Below, one piece after another: positions 1-8,303 of a DNA stretch of 64,000 nucleotides. Source of the DNA: Palsa-504 sp963839095 (GTDB taxonomy: Bacteria; Actinomycetota; Actinomycetes; Streptosporangiales; Streptosporangiaceae); assembly GCA_963839095.1 (NCBI GenBank), contig CAWIUF010000066.1, forward strand, positions 62,001 through 126,000, in the 5' to 3' direction. The notes beneath the pieces were generated by a model, which searched no databases, was not told the DNA's origin, and saw nothing but the letters and a program-made list of their open reading frames with translations. The translations under genes were made by a program, and so were the position numbers. The first letter of the stretch is position 1; every line of letters starts with the position of its first letter.

Positions 1-2
1 TC

Positions 3-464
3 ATCCGCCGCCGCCGGCCGGACGCGGTGGTGGTCACGACCTGGGAAGTCGAGTTCGCGGCCGGGCTCAACCAGGCCGACCACCGGGTCGCGGGCCTGGC
101 CTCGCTGGACGCGGTGCGCGACGCCGGCAACCGCTGGGTCTTCCCCGAGCTGCTGGACGAGGGGCTGACGCCGCACGCGGTGCGGTGGCTGCTCATCGCC
201 GGGGACCCGCGGCCGACCCACGGCGTCGATGTCACCGGCGAGCCGCTGGAACGCGGCATCGCCGCCCTCGAGGCACACGCCCAGTACCTGGCCGGGCTGC
301 CCGGCCATCCCCCGGTCCGGCCGATGATCAGCGGTATCACGGCGTACCTGGGCCGGTCCATGGGCGTGCCGCACGGGGTGCTGTTCCGGGCCTGGGATTT
401 CCAGGCGCCGCCGCCCATCGCGGCCGAGATCGCCGCGATGATGGCGACCGGGCCAGACAGCTGA
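3..464 (+). CDS. PIG-L family deacetylase, C-terminal part (cut by window edge)
   Basis: This is the C-terminal ~153 residues of a reading frame that is already open at base 3, so the true start lies left of the window. The segment EVEFAAGLNQADHRVAGLA followed by NRWVFPEL is the characteristic C-terminal half of actinobacterial PIG-L (GlcNAc-PI de-N-acetylase) proteins, where a conserved D-H-R follows the zinc-binding core. The N-terminal zinc motif is outside the window, so catalytic competence cannot be judged. Family members hydrolyse N-acetyl groups from sugar or thiol conjugates (for example MshB and Mca); the exact substrate is not inferable here. The next gene is convergent (TetR, complement), 19 bp away. 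Confidence 0.8.
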   Translation: MRRRRPDAVVVTTWEVEFAAGLNQADHRVAGLASLDAVRDAGNRWVFPELLDEGLTPHAVRWLLIAGDPRPTHGVDVTGEPLERGIAALEAHAQYLAGLPGHPPVRPMISGITAYLGRSMGVPHGVLFRAWDFQAPPPIAAEIAAMMATGPDS

Positions 465-483
465 CCTTTCGTCGCGCCCGGGC

Positions 484-1065
484 TCACGCTCCGGGCGGCC
501 GCAGGCCGGCCAGGTAGATCCGGGCCTGGCGGCGGGCCTGGTGATCCCAGTTCGCGATGGTCGCCAGCGGCTGGGCGAGCTGGGCCCCGGTGATGATGAT
601 GTCCCCTGGCGTGACGTCGGCCCGGATGCTGCCGTCGTGGCGCCCGCGGCGCAGGATCGCGCCCAGCACGGCCCGGATCTCGGCCCGGAGCCGGCGGGCC
701 TCGTCGTCGAGGTCGGCCGGGCCGCCGTGCAGGGGCAGCACGAGCTGGTCGCGGTGCTCGATGGTGGCGGCGAAGAACGCCCCGACCGCGCCGACCGCGG
801 GCCCGGGGCTTTCGGCGGCCGAACGGGCGTGCCCGAGCGCCAGCGTGAACGCGCGGGCGGTCAGCGCGCTCAGCAGGTGCTCGCGCGTCGGGAAGTGCCG
901 GTACAGGGTGCCGATGCCGACACCGGCCCGGTCGGCGATCTCGGCCATCGGCACGTGATTACCGCGCGCCTTGATCTCCGCGGCCGCCGCGGCCAGCAGC
1001 CGCTCCCGGTTGGCCCGGGCGTCGCTGCGGGGGGCGCGGCGGCGGATGGCCGGTTCGGTGCTCAC
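484..1065 (-). CDS. TetR/AcrR family transcriptional regulator
   Basis: A 193-residue protein of typical TetR length. The N-terminal helix-turn-helix spans roughly residues 20-65 with the signature AEIADRAGVGIGTLYRHFPT, followed by a helical ligand-binding domain. Family members are usually repressors of a neighbouring gene. It is divergent from the cupin gene at 1172, and a near-perfect palindrome at 1111-1126 lies between the two starts, which suggests it regulates both itself and the cupin. The ligand is unknown. Confidence 0.9.
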   Translation of the reverse strand: MSTEPAIRRRAPRSDARANRERLLAAAAAEIKARGNHVPMAEIADRAGVGIGTLYRHFPTREHLLSALTARAFTLALGHARSAAESPGPAVGAVGAFFAATIEHRDQLVLPLHGGPADLDDEARRLRAEIRAVLGAILRRGRHDGSIRADVTPGDIIITGAQLAQPLATIANWDHQARRQARIYLAGLRPPGA

Positions 1066-1110
1066 CTGTCAGATATAAGCAGGCCGAGGCGGCCCCCGGT
1101 AGGGCTTAAA

Positions 1111-1126
1111 CGGATGAATTCGTCCG
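1111..1126. promoter_or_regulatory. Palindromic operator candidate between TetR and cupin genes
   Basis: CGGATGAATTCGTCCG is a 16-bp palindrome with one mismatched pair, in the 106-bp gap between two divergent starts. A TATACGGTAT stretch follows immediately and could hold a -10 element for the cupin. A TetR dimer site is the natural reading; this is inference from position and symmetry. Confidence 0.55.
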
Positions 1127-1171
1127 CTATACGGTATCGTGGCCGGTAAAGAGGACGAGAGGGAGATACCC

Positions 1172-1633
1172 ATGAGCATGCTCTACCTGGCCCAGCCCGC
1201 GCAGCAGCAGCAGCTCGAATGGCTCGACGGCGGCACGCTGACGATGCTGCTCGACGGCGCCGCCACCGACGGCCAGCTGATGATGGGCCGCTTCGACGTC
1301 CGGCGCGGCGAGGCCCCGCCGTACCACAAGCACCTGCACGAGGACGAGATCTTCATGCTCATCGCGGGGACCGCCCTGGTCTGGTACGACGACCAGGAGT
1401 ACGAGCTCGGCGAGGGCGGCGTCGTCTTCCTGCCGAAGAACGTGCCGCACGGGTACCGCATCACCTCGGAGGTCGCGGACCTGCTGGTGATCAACACCCC
1501 GGCTGGCATCGAGGGCATGTTCCGCGCCACCGGGCGGGACAAGGCGACCCCGCGGCCGGAAGGCTTCGAGGTCAAGCCCGACCCCGAGGTCTCGGCGCGG
1601 TACGGCAACATCATCGTCGGGCCGCCGCGCTGA
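1172..1633 (+). CDS. Cupin domain protein (quercetin-dioxygenase-like fold)
   Basis: A 153-residue single-domain cupin. The metal-binding motif 1 is visible as YHKHLHEDEIFMLIAG and motif 2 as GGVVFLPKNVPHGYR. The start was placed at the ATG at 1172 rather than the upstream in-frame start because GAGGGAG lies 7-8 bases before it. Such proteins bind a divalent metal and act as dioxygenases, isomerases or small-molecule sensors; the substrate is not predictable. The divergent TetR gene is its probable regulator. Confidence 0.85.
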   Translation: MSMLYLAQPAQQQQLEWLDGGTLTMLLDGAATDGQLMMGRFDVRRGEAPPYHKHLHEDEIFMLIAGTALVWYDDQEYELGEGGVVFLPKNVPHGYRITSEVADLLVINTPAGIEGMFRATGRDKATPRPEGFEVKPDPEVSARYGNIIVGPPR

Positions 1634-1644
1634 GCCGCGCGGCT

Positions 1645-1790
1645 CAGCGGTCGTCGACGACAACGCGGTCGTAGGCGGCGACGAACTGCTCGGCCCAGCC
1701 GGCGTCTTCCTCTAGCCGCCTCGGCCTGCTGGCTCCGGCGCTCCAGGTACGCCAGGACCAGGTCGTCCTTGGACAGGTTAATGGCTCGCG
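1645..1790 (-). pseudogene. Remnant of a small helical protein, frameshifted
   Basis: On the complement strand, codons with normal high-GC usage read INLSKDDLVLAYLERRSQQ in one frame and then LEEDAGWAEQFVAAYDR to a stop in the next frame, with the switch near 1712. Together they look like one short charged helical protein interrupted by a single-base indel. No start codon with a ribosome site is evident near 1790 and no family is recognised. Confidence 0.3.
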
Positions 1791-1821
1791 GATCCGGTCC
1801 GGCTCTGCCACCATCACCGAA

Positions 1822-3214
1822 ATGGACCACGGAGGACTGATCGCGGCGGCCGGACCGGACCTGGAGGCCAGGCTCGCCTCGTACGTCCGGCAGAACCGGC
1901 TGCCGGGGGCGGTGGCGGGCGTGGTGGGCGGTGACGAGCTGGCCTGGCTGGCCGGGACCGGGTTCGCCGAGGTGAGCCGCTGGCCGGGCCACCGATCCGG
2001 CCGGGCTCTACGGCATCGCGTCGATCACCAAGACGTTCACCGGCACGGCGATCATGCAGTTGCGGGACGCGGGCCGTCTCGGTCTCGACGACCCGGCGGT
2101 GAGGTGGCTGCCTGAGCTGGGCTCGATGGCCAATCCGTTCGGGCCGGTTGATCTGGTGACCATCCGGCGGATGCTGTCGCATGAATCGGGTCTTCCGGCC
2201 GAGCCGCCCGGCACGGACTGGGCCATCCCGGCCTACCAGGGCACCCCCGAGATGACCCTGCGGCGGGCGGGCGAGATCTCGGTGCGGTTCCCGCCGCACG
2301 CGCAGCACGCCTACTCGGACCTCGCCTACCAGTGGCTCGGCGAGATCGTGACCCGGGCCAGCGGAACCCCGTACCCGGAGTACGTCCGGGATGCCATCCT
2401 GCGCCCGCTCGGCCTGGCCGCGACGGGGTTTCCCCCGCTTCCGGCCGCGCTGATCGCCCGGCGCGCGACGGGATACGACTGGCGCGGGCTGTCGGACGAC
2501 CTGGACCCGGCGCCGCCGATGCCGCCGGCCTGGGCGGAAGGCGGCCTGTGGTCGTCCGCCGCGGACCTCGCTCGCTGGATCTCGTTCCAGCTCCGGGCCC
2601 ACCGGGAGCCGGCTGCGACCAGCGCGGTGCTGGACGCCGGGTCGCTGCGGGAGATGCACAAGCCGCGTTACCTGGCCGACGACCAGTGGACCCAGGCGTG
2701 GGGCATTTCCTGGTGCGGCACCCGCCGGGAGGAGGTGACCTGGATCGGGCACTCGGGCGGGATCCCGGGATTCACCAGCACCATCTGCTTCGACCCGGTG
2801 AGCCAGGTCGGGGCCGTCGTGCTGGTCAACGGGACCGCGGGTAGTGCCGATCTCGGGATAGAACTCGCAGCTCTCGCCCGCGGGCTGGCGCCGGGCCGGC
2901 GGCCTGGTTCGGCTGCTCCCCCGGCGCCGGCCCCGCCGGACTACCGGCCGCTGATGGGGATCTACGCCCGGTCTCACCTGGGCGGCTGGCTGCTGCGGCT
3001 GGAATGGCGCGACGGGCGGCTCACGTTCACGACCGCGGAAGCGCCCGGCTGGCAGGTGGTCCTGACGCCGACCGCCGATCCGGACCGCTTTACCGCCACG
3101 GACGGCGGCAACCTGCTCGGCGACGTGACCTTCCGGCATTCGGCGGGGGGCCGCGTCGCCTCGGTCTTCTTCCTAGACTGCACCTGGGTACGCCTGGACC
3201 GCGTTCCCGCCTGA
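1822..3214 (+). pseudogene. Serine beta-lactamase-like hydrolase, frameshifted near 1978
   Basis: Two overlapping frames together encode a ~460-residue class C beta-lactamase/DD-peptidase-like hydrolase. The N-terminal ~52 residues (MDHGGLIAAAGPDLEARLAS...) are in frame 1; the remainder, with the nucleophile motif S-I-T-K at 2021-2032, is in frame 2 and has a stop (TGA) just upstream of it. Downstream are YSDLAYQWLGE, at the position of the YxN motif but with Asp for Asn, and the third motif HSG in GHSGGIPGF. About 100 C-terminal residues form an extra beta-rich domain. These enzymes hydrolyse esters or amides, often peptidoglycan-derived. One base change near 1978 would restore a full protein, so an assembly indel is as likely as true inactivation. 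Confidence 0.75.
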
Positions 3215-3238
3215 TCGCCGGGTGCAGTGGGGAGATTC

Positions 3239-4000
3239 ATGCAAGACGGGCCACGCATTCTGGTCGCGGCCGCGCTGGCCAAGATCATCGAGCCGCTGGT
3301 GCGGCAGTCGTTCGGCGACGCCCTGGTGCGGATCGCCGAGGACCAGGGCGCGGTCGAGGAGGCCGTCGGCGGCCGCCTGCGGTTCGACGTGGTGGTGGCC
3401 GACCTGACCTGGAACGACTACGCGGTGGAGTACTCGTTCGACGGGCTCGACGTGCTGAACGCCCTGCGGCGCACGGGCAGGCAGACGCCGGTCATCTTTG
3501 CCGCGCAGGGCCATGGGCTCGAACGTGATCATCTGGACGAGGCCGTCGAGCAGCCGGAGGTGGTCGGCATCTACCGGAAGGCGACCGGACCGCGGCCGCT
3601 GATGGAGGCCATCAACATCGCCGTCGGCGGCGGCACCCTGGACGAGTCCCGGTTCCCGCCGGACTCCAGCCCGGCCGGTATCCCGCGCATTCATTCCTAC
3701 TTCGGGAAGGGAAAAGGAGCGACCGCGGCCCGGCTGGCCGGCGCGATCGCCTCCGGCCGGGCGGTCAACCACGAGACGCTCGCCAGCACCGCGCACGTCG
3801 GGTACGACACCGCCGCCAAGATCGTCGATTACCTCGGCCCGCTGATCAAGGACCGCCGCGAGCACAGTCCCGAGCTCAAGATGACCCCCGAGGTGGTCTA
3901 CCGGTGGTCCGGCGAGCACGCGCGTTACATCCTGAGCTGGTGCCGCCGCAATGGCTACGCCGACATCGCGACCCGGGTGACGGTGGCCGCGGTGGGGTGA
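3239..4000 (+). CDS. Receiver-domain-like protein with C-terminal helical, HTH-like region
   Basis: A 253-residue protein. Residues ~6-125 resemble a response-regulator receiver fold (RILVAAALAKIIEPLVRQ, then FDVVVADLTWNDY with the acidic position, then TPVIFAAQGHG and a Lys in IYRKATG). The C-terminal half (ATAARLAGAIASGRAVNHETLAS) is helical and resembles a DNA-binding output region, but no standard LuxR or OmpR signature is clear. The ATG at 3239 is preferred because GGGGAG precedes it by six bases. No sensor kinase is adjacent, so it may be an orphan or phosphorylation-independent regulator. Confidence 0.6.
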   Translation: MQDGPRILVAAALAKIIEPLVRQSFGDALVRIAEDQGAVEEAVGGRLRFDVVVADLTWNDYAVEYSFDGLDVLNALRRTGRQTPVIFAAQGHGLERDHLDEAVEQPEVVGIYRKATGPRPLMEAINIAVGGGTLDESRFPPDSSPAGIPRIHSYFGKGKGATAARLAGAIASGRAVNHETLASTAHVGYDTAAKIVDYLGPLIKDRREHSPELKMTPEVVYRWSGEHARYILSWCRRNGYADIATRVTVAAVG

Positions 4001-4222
4001 GCCTGCCTCGTTCGGCATGCAAGTTCTTGCCTGGGCCGGGCGGGATCCCGCAAGGATCCGCTCGATCCTCGCTGGGTACGGGCCTGGCCCTTCAGTTTCC
4101 GGGATGATTTGCCCTATTCACGGCGGCTCGGAGTGGCCTAACCCGAGCGGCCGGCGAGGGTGCCGGGGGGGCGCCCTCGCCCCGGGCGACCGCAGGTCGG
4201 TCCGGGGCGGCGTCAGCCGCAG

Positions 4223-4262
4223 CCGGGTAGCCCACGGCCTCGGGCCTGGATGGGCTACCCGG
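4223..4262. promoter_or_regulatory. Perfect 12-bp inverted repeat upstream of the RHH/PIN pair
   Basis: CCGGGTAGCCCA at 4223-4234 and TGGGCTACCCGG at 4251-4262 are exact reverse complements around a 16-base GC-rich loop. The gap between the gene ending at 4000 and the toxin-antitoxin start at 4311 contains no other gene. The hairpin could end the upstream transcript, though there is no T-tract, or serve as a site for the downstream antitoxin. Confidence 0.5.
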
Positions 4263-4310
4263 GCTGGCGTCCCCAGCTGCACCGTGAGGCGACCACGGTA
4301 GGATAAAGGT

Positions 4311-4592
4311 ATGACTTCACCGGCCAAGCGGAAGGTCTCGGTCACCCTCGACGCGGATCTCGTCGCAGCGGTGGAAGCCGACAGCGGTACGACGCTTTCG
4401 GCCGAAGTCAACTCTGCCCTGCGGGCGGAGTTCACCAGGCGCAGGCGGCAGCAGGCTCTGGCCGATCTTCTCGACCGCCTAGCTGACGAACGGGGCGCCC
4501 TGGACACACCGGAAGACGAGGCTGAGATCGCGCGGTACTTGCGCCTGCTTGGCGGCATGACCGAAGAATCAGGCGACCTGCGGGCCGGCTGA
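4311..4592 (+). CDS. Ribbon-helix-helix-like antitoxin (VapB/CopG type)
   Basis: A 93-residue protein with an N-terminal beta strand and two helices (KVSVTLDADLVAAVEAD, then LSAEVNSALRAEF) typical of RHH DNA-binding antitoxins, followed by a charged tail (TRRRRQQALADLLDRLA) that would wrap the toxin. A TAGGAT -10-like box sits six bases before the ATG, so the message may be leaderless. Its stop overlaps the start of the PIN gene (TGATG). It should neutralise that toxin and repress the shared promoter. Confidence 0.8.
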   Translation: MTSPAKRKVSVTLDADLVAAVEADSGTTLSAEVNSALRAEFTRRRRQQALADLLDRLADERGALDTPEDEAEIARYLRLLGGMTEESGDLRAG

Positions 4593-5029
4593 TGCGACTG
4601 GTACTCGATGCCGAAGCTGTGCATGCGCTGCTCGATCCCCGGCACCCGGCCGAACGCAAGGTACGGCAGGCTATGGAGGCGGCCCGCAGGCTGCGCCGCG
4701 ACGTGGCAATCGCGACTGGAACCCTCGCGGAGCTCTACCGTGGAGCCGGAAGCAATCAGGGGTTGGACGCGCTCCTCGCCCGGGAATCAGGGGATGGCCT
4801 GCTGCTCCGTGACACCGACCGGGCTCTTGCCCGGCTCATCGGGGCGCTGCTCACCGAGGCCGGCGCCAGTTCAGCGCTCTTCGCGGACGCCCATCCCGTC
4901 GCCGTTGCGGTCGAAGCCGGCGGCGGTGTTGTGCAAACTGCTGATCCTGATGACCTCGGCCGGCTGGCGGCCCCGTACCGGACCGTTGTCATCGAATCGC
5001 TAGCGCGCGGGAAAGGCTCGTCGAGTTAA
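4592..5029 (+). CDS. PIN domain ribonuclease toxin (VapC type)
   Basis: A 145-residue PIN domain. Acidic residues expected to bind the catalytic metal are visible: Asp6 (LVLDAEAV), Glu47 (GTLAELYRG), Asp99 (FADAHPVAVAVEAG) and Asp118 (TADPDDLGRLA). VapC toxins cleave specific RNAs, often initiator tRNA or rRNA loops. Translational coupling to the RHH antitoxin by a one-base overlap supports a type II toxin-antitoxin module. The target RNA is not predictable from sequence. Confidence 0.85.
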   Translation: MRLVLDAEAVHALLDPRHPAERKVRQAMEAARRLRRDVAIATGTLAELYRGAGSNQGLDALLARESGDGLLLRDTDRALARLIGALLTEAGASSALFADAHPVAVAVEAGGGVVQTADPDDLGRLAAPYRTVVIESLARGKGSSS

Positions 5030-5106
5030 GGCTAGCCTGTCATCGAGTCCGCGATGGGCACGGAAATCGAGATGCCCCCGGGCCGGGCACCTGTTAACTT
5101 CCCTTG

Positions 5107-5877
5107 GTGGATGACGGCGTTTTCCTTAGGTACGTTGGCGACCACCTTGGCGGGCTGCCGGGGGTGGAGGCGGTCATGCTGGGCGGGTCCCGGGCCGCGG
5201 GGACGCACCGGCCGGATAGCGACTGGGACTTCGGCATCTATTACCGGGGTCACTTCGACCCGCAGACGCTGCGTGATATCGGCTGGCCCGGTGAGGTGTC
5301 GGGAATCGGCGGCTGGAGCACCGGTGTCTTCAACGGCGGGGCGTGGCTGGAGATTGACGGGCGCCGCTCGGACGTGCACTACCGGGACCTGGACACGATC
5401 GACCGGGAGATCAGCGCGGCCCGCGAAGGGCGGTTCGGTATCGAGCCGCTGATGTTCCACCTCGCGGGTATCCCGACCTACCTGGTGCTGGCCGAGCTGG
5501 CCGTGAAGCAGGTCCTGTACGGCCAGCTGCCCACGCCGGAGTACCCGGCGAGGCTGCGCGCGCGGGCACCCCAGGTGTGGTGGGATCGGGCGGAGCGGAC
5601 GTTCGGCTACGCGCGCGCGAACTATGCCCCCTACGGGCGGCTGGCCCAGTGCGCCGGCCTGGTCATCCAGGGGGCAGCGCAGGCGGCGCACGCGGTGCTG
5701 GCGGCGCGCGGCCAGTGGATTACCAACGAGAAGCGGCTGCTTACCCGGGCGGGCCTGCAGCAGGTCGACGAATTCATCGCGCTGGCCGACCGGGACCCGG
5801 ACGTGATGCGCGAGGTCGTGGACCGATCTCAGACGCTCTGCCTAAAGGCGGTACGAGAGGCTACTGCGGGCGGGTGA
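5107..5877 (+). CDS. Nucleotidyltransferase domain protein (KNTase/MNT-like fold)
   Basis: A ~256-residue protein beginning with the nucleotidyltransferase core MLGGSRAAG followed by DSDWDFGIYY, i.e. the G-G/S-x9-13-D-x-D metal and nucleotide site, with a third acidic residue in RRSDVHYRDLD. A long helical C-terminal region follows, as in aminoglycoside adenylyltransferase relatives. Most standalone members have unknown substrates. The GTG at 5107 is chosen because TAACTT (5095-5100) ends six bases before it, a leaderless arrangement seen repeatedly here; TTG at 5104 is an alternative. The end overlaps the convergent membrane gene by 17 bp. Confidence 0.75.
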   Translation: MDDGVFLRYVGDHLGGLPGVEAVMLGGSRAAGTHRPDSDWDFGIYYRGHFDPQTLRDIGWPGEVSGIGGWSTGVFNGGAWLEIDGRRSDVHYRDLDTIDREISAAREGRFGIEPLMFHLAGIPTYLVLAELAVKQVLYGQLPTPEYPARLRARAPQVWWDRAERTFGYARANYAPYGRLAQCAGLVIQGAAQAAHAVLAARGQWITNEKRLLTRAGLQQVDEFIALADRDPDVMREVVDRSQTLCLKAVREATAGG

Positions 5878-6412
5878 CAGCGGGCCGGAGCATCGGGATC
5901 GAGCTGGCTAGGGCGAAGGTGACGAACAGAGCCGACGCCAGGGTGCAGAACCAGGCGCCGTGCGGGGTGGTGAAGCTGAGGTCCGGGTCCGGCTTAGGTG
6001 CGAGGAAGGTGATGGGCACGCCGGCGAAACCGATCACGGCGGCCGCGATCCGCGCCCAGAGCGGACCGCGGCCGGATACGGAGTAGCCGGCGACCATCGC
6101 GGCCGCGGCGAGAACGATGGGGCCGCTGTCCGGCTGGCCGGTGCCCACGGTCGGGAAGATGGCGATCAGCAGCGGGGCCGCGATGAGCAGCGGGTACTGG
6201 CGGCCGAGGCGGCGCTGGTATTCGGCCCAGCCCAGGAGCGCGCCGGTGACGGTACCGGCCGGGATAATGATCCCGAAGGTGCCGCCGAAGGTGAAGTTCG
6301 AGGTCGGCCCGGCCAGTTGCTGCATGAAACCGCGCAGGCTGGCGGCCCAGGCGATCCCGGTGACGGCGCCGATTGCGATAAAGCGGAGGCGATCCCTTGC
6401 CGTTGGTGTCAT
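5861..6412 (-). CDS. Polytopic membrane protein of unknown function
   Basis: A 183-residue protein with about five to six hydrophobic segments (FIAIGAVTGIAWAASLRGF, IIIPAGTVTGALLG, LLIAAPLLIAIF, IVLAAAAMVAGYSVS, and two near the C-terminus). No catalytic or transport motif is recognised. The start is the ATG at 6412 (MTPTARDRLRFIA), since upstream in-frame sequence is low-quality coding. It is convergent with the nucleotidyltransferase and follows the kinase on the same strand after 244 bp. That gap contains ~45 codons (6511-6650, complement) with good codon usage but no start, possibly a displaced C-terminal extension of the kinase gene. Confidence 0.6.
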   Translation of the reverse strand: MTPTARDRLRFIAIGAVTGIAWAASLRGFMQQLAGPTSNFTFGGTFGIIIPAGTVTGALLGWAEYQRRLGRQYPLLIAAPLLIAIFPTVGTGQPDSGPIVLAAAAMVAGYSVSGRGPLWARIAAAVIGFAGVPITFLAPKPDPDLSFTTPHGAWFCTLASALFVTFALASSIPMLRPAVTRPQ

Positions 6413-6656
6413 GACGTCGACGCTAGGAACCGCCGGGACGGACGGGAACGCGGCCGGCCGCAGGCCCGGTTGAGGTAATCCGGAAGGCCGGGTCGGGATT
6501 ACCGCGGGGTTTACTTTTTCGGGGGCAGGGCGGCTACCAGCGGGTAATCCTTGTGAATCTTGCCTATCCTGGCCGCGCCGCCCGGTGAGCCGAGATCGTC
6601 GAAGTGGCTCAGCTCGTCGCCTTCCTCGTCTCGGGCGTCCGGGTTCTGTAAGCCGT

Positions 6657-7334
6657 TTACCGCGGGCGGGCGATGACGATCTGGGCGCCCGGGTCGTAGG
6701 GGATCTCCGGGGTGCCGCAGACGATGAGGTCGGCGCGTTCCCAGGTCCGCTGGGCGGTATTGAACGGTATCTCTTCGGCCATCCACCCGTCCTGGTCGAT
6801 CGGCGCCCCGTCATGGGCCTGGTTGGCCAGGTCGGCCGCGGGAAGATTCGTTGCCCGCGCGGCCGCACGGCGCCCGGCCTCCCGCTCGTCGGCCTGCACC
6901 CAGATCAGGGTGTCGATCAGGTGCGCGACCTCCCGGCGTCCGGCGCCATCCCCTTCGATGATCAGCAGCGGGCAGCCGGCCGGAACCTCGAGAGATCCCT
7001 CCCGGTCGTGCTCTTCCCACCGCGGCGGCCGGTAGCTGACGGCCTGGCCCTGGCGCACGGGCACCAGGATCCCGTCGATCAGCAGGTCGGCCCAGCCGAA
7101 GCGGGAGTGTTCCCAGGCGATGTCGTCGGTGTGGATGACCACCGACCCGGGGACCAGCTCGCGGATCCGCTCCGCCAGCGTGGTCTTGCCGTTATTGCTG
7201 CGTCCGTCCACGGCCAGCACGACCGGGCGGCTCTGGTCCAGTCCCCGCCTGGTCACCGCGTTGACGACCGTGCTGAGGCGCTCCGCGCGCCACGGGCCGG
7301 CTTCGGGTTCTTCCCGGGCTAGCTGCAGGGCCAT
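6657..7334 (-). CDS. Uridine-kinase-like P-loop NTPase
   Basis: A 225-residue protein with a Walker A motif GRSNNGKTTLAERI at ~residues 44-57, an acidic strand IHTDDIAWEHSRF after it, and a lid-like basic region (DEREAGRRAAARATN). Actinomycete relatives are annotated as uridine kinase or (d)NMP-kinase-like phosphotransferases; the acceptor is uncertain. GGAGG lies just before the ATG. It is divergent from the dehalogenase-like hydrolase with only 60 bp between starts. Confidence 0.75.
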   Translation of the reverse strand: MALQLAREEPEAGPWRAERLSTVVNAVTRRGLDQSRPVVLAVDGRSNNGKTTLAERIRELVPGSVVIHTDDIAWEHSRFGWADLLIDGILVPVRQGQAVSYRPPRWEEHDREGSLEVPAGCPLLIIEGDGAGRREVAHLIDTLIWVQADEREAGRRAAARATNLPAADLANQAHDGAPIDQDGWMAEEIPFNTAQRTWERADLIVCGTPEIPYDPGAQIVIARPR

Positions 7335-7394
7335 GCCTCCATCATGCCGCGTCGCTGGCCTCGCAGGTCAGCTCGTTGGTTCCTTGAGGTTACG

Positions 7395-8303
7395 GTGAGC
7401 AGCGTGGATCAACTGCGTATCGACACCGGCGAGGCGGTTATCGGCGTGAGCCGCGGCGGCACCGGTCCGGGCTTGCTGCTACTGCACGGATTTCCGCAGA
7501 CCCGGCTGATGTGGCGGGACATAGCCCCGCGATTGACATCGCGGTTTACTGTGGTCTGCGCGGATCTTCGCGGCTACGGCGCCAGCAGCACGCCGCCGTC
7601 GAGCGCCGACCATGCGCCGTACTCGAAGCGGGCGATGGCGCGCGACATGATCTCGGTCATGGCCCAGCTCGGCTTCGAGCATTTCTTCGTCGCCGGCCAT
7701 GATCGCGGTGGCCGGGTGGCGTACCGCGCCGCCCTCGACCACCCGGGCCGGGTGGACGCACTCGCGGTCCTCGACGTGCTGCCGGTCGATGTCGTCTGGG
7801 ATCATGCCGATGACCGCCTCGCGCTCGGCTTCTGGCCGTGGTCGCTGCTGGCCCAGCCCGAGCCGCTGCCCGAGCGCCTGATCGGCGGCGCCCCGGACGC
7901 CGTGATCGCTAACGCGCTGAGCCCGGAGTGGGGCAGCCCCGCCGGCACCTTTGACGACACGATCCGCGCGGCCTACGTGGCGGCGCTCAGCGATGCTGAC
8001 CATATCCACGCCGTGTGCGAGGAATACCGCGCGGCCGCGGGCATTGACCGTGACCACGACGCGGCCGACCGGGCGGCGGACCGCCGCATCACCTGCCCCC
8101 TGCTCGCCCTGTGGAGCGCAGCCGGGCCGCTGTCGAGCTGGTACGCCGACGAGGGCGGGCCGCTCGCGCTCTGGCGCGGTCTTGCCACCGACGTCACCGG
8201 CGAACCGGTCGACGGCGGGCACTTCTTTCCCGAAGAGCGGCCCGGCGCCGTCGCGGATAAGCTCGGCGAGTTCTTTCTGACGGCGGAAGTCCCCGTTACG
8301 TGA
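7395..8303 (+). CDS. Alpha/beta hydrolase, fluoroacetate/haloacetate dehalogenase-like
   Basis: A 302-residue alpha/beta hydrolase. The oxyanion region HGFPQTRLMW, the nucleophile elbow GHDRGGRVAYR with Asp (about residue 103) instead of Ser, and the C-terminal GGHFFPEE with the catalytic His (about residue 276) match the fluoroacetate dehalogenase subfamily, in which Asp attacks the C-halogen carbon and the following Arg binds the carboxylate. Epoxide hydrolases share the Asp nucleophile, so dehalogenase activity is likely but not certain. GTG 7395 has GAGGT a few bases upstream. The stop overlaps the S9 peptidase start (GTGA), indicating a two-gene operon. Confidence 0.8.
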   Translation: MSSVDQLRIDTGEAVIGVSRGGTGPGLLLLHGFPQTRLMWRDIAPRLTSRFTVVCADLRGYGASSTPPSSADHAPYSKRAMARDMISVMAQLGFEHFFVAGHDRGGRVAYRAALDHPGRVDALAVLDVLPVDVVWDHADDRLALGFWPWSLLAQPEPLPERLIGGAPDAVIANALSPEWGSPAGTFDDTIRAAYVAALSDADHIHAVCEEYRAAAGIDRDHDAADRAADRRITCPLLALWSAAGPLSSWYADEGGPLALWRGLATDVTGEPVDGGHFFPEERPGAVADKLGEFFLTAEVPVT

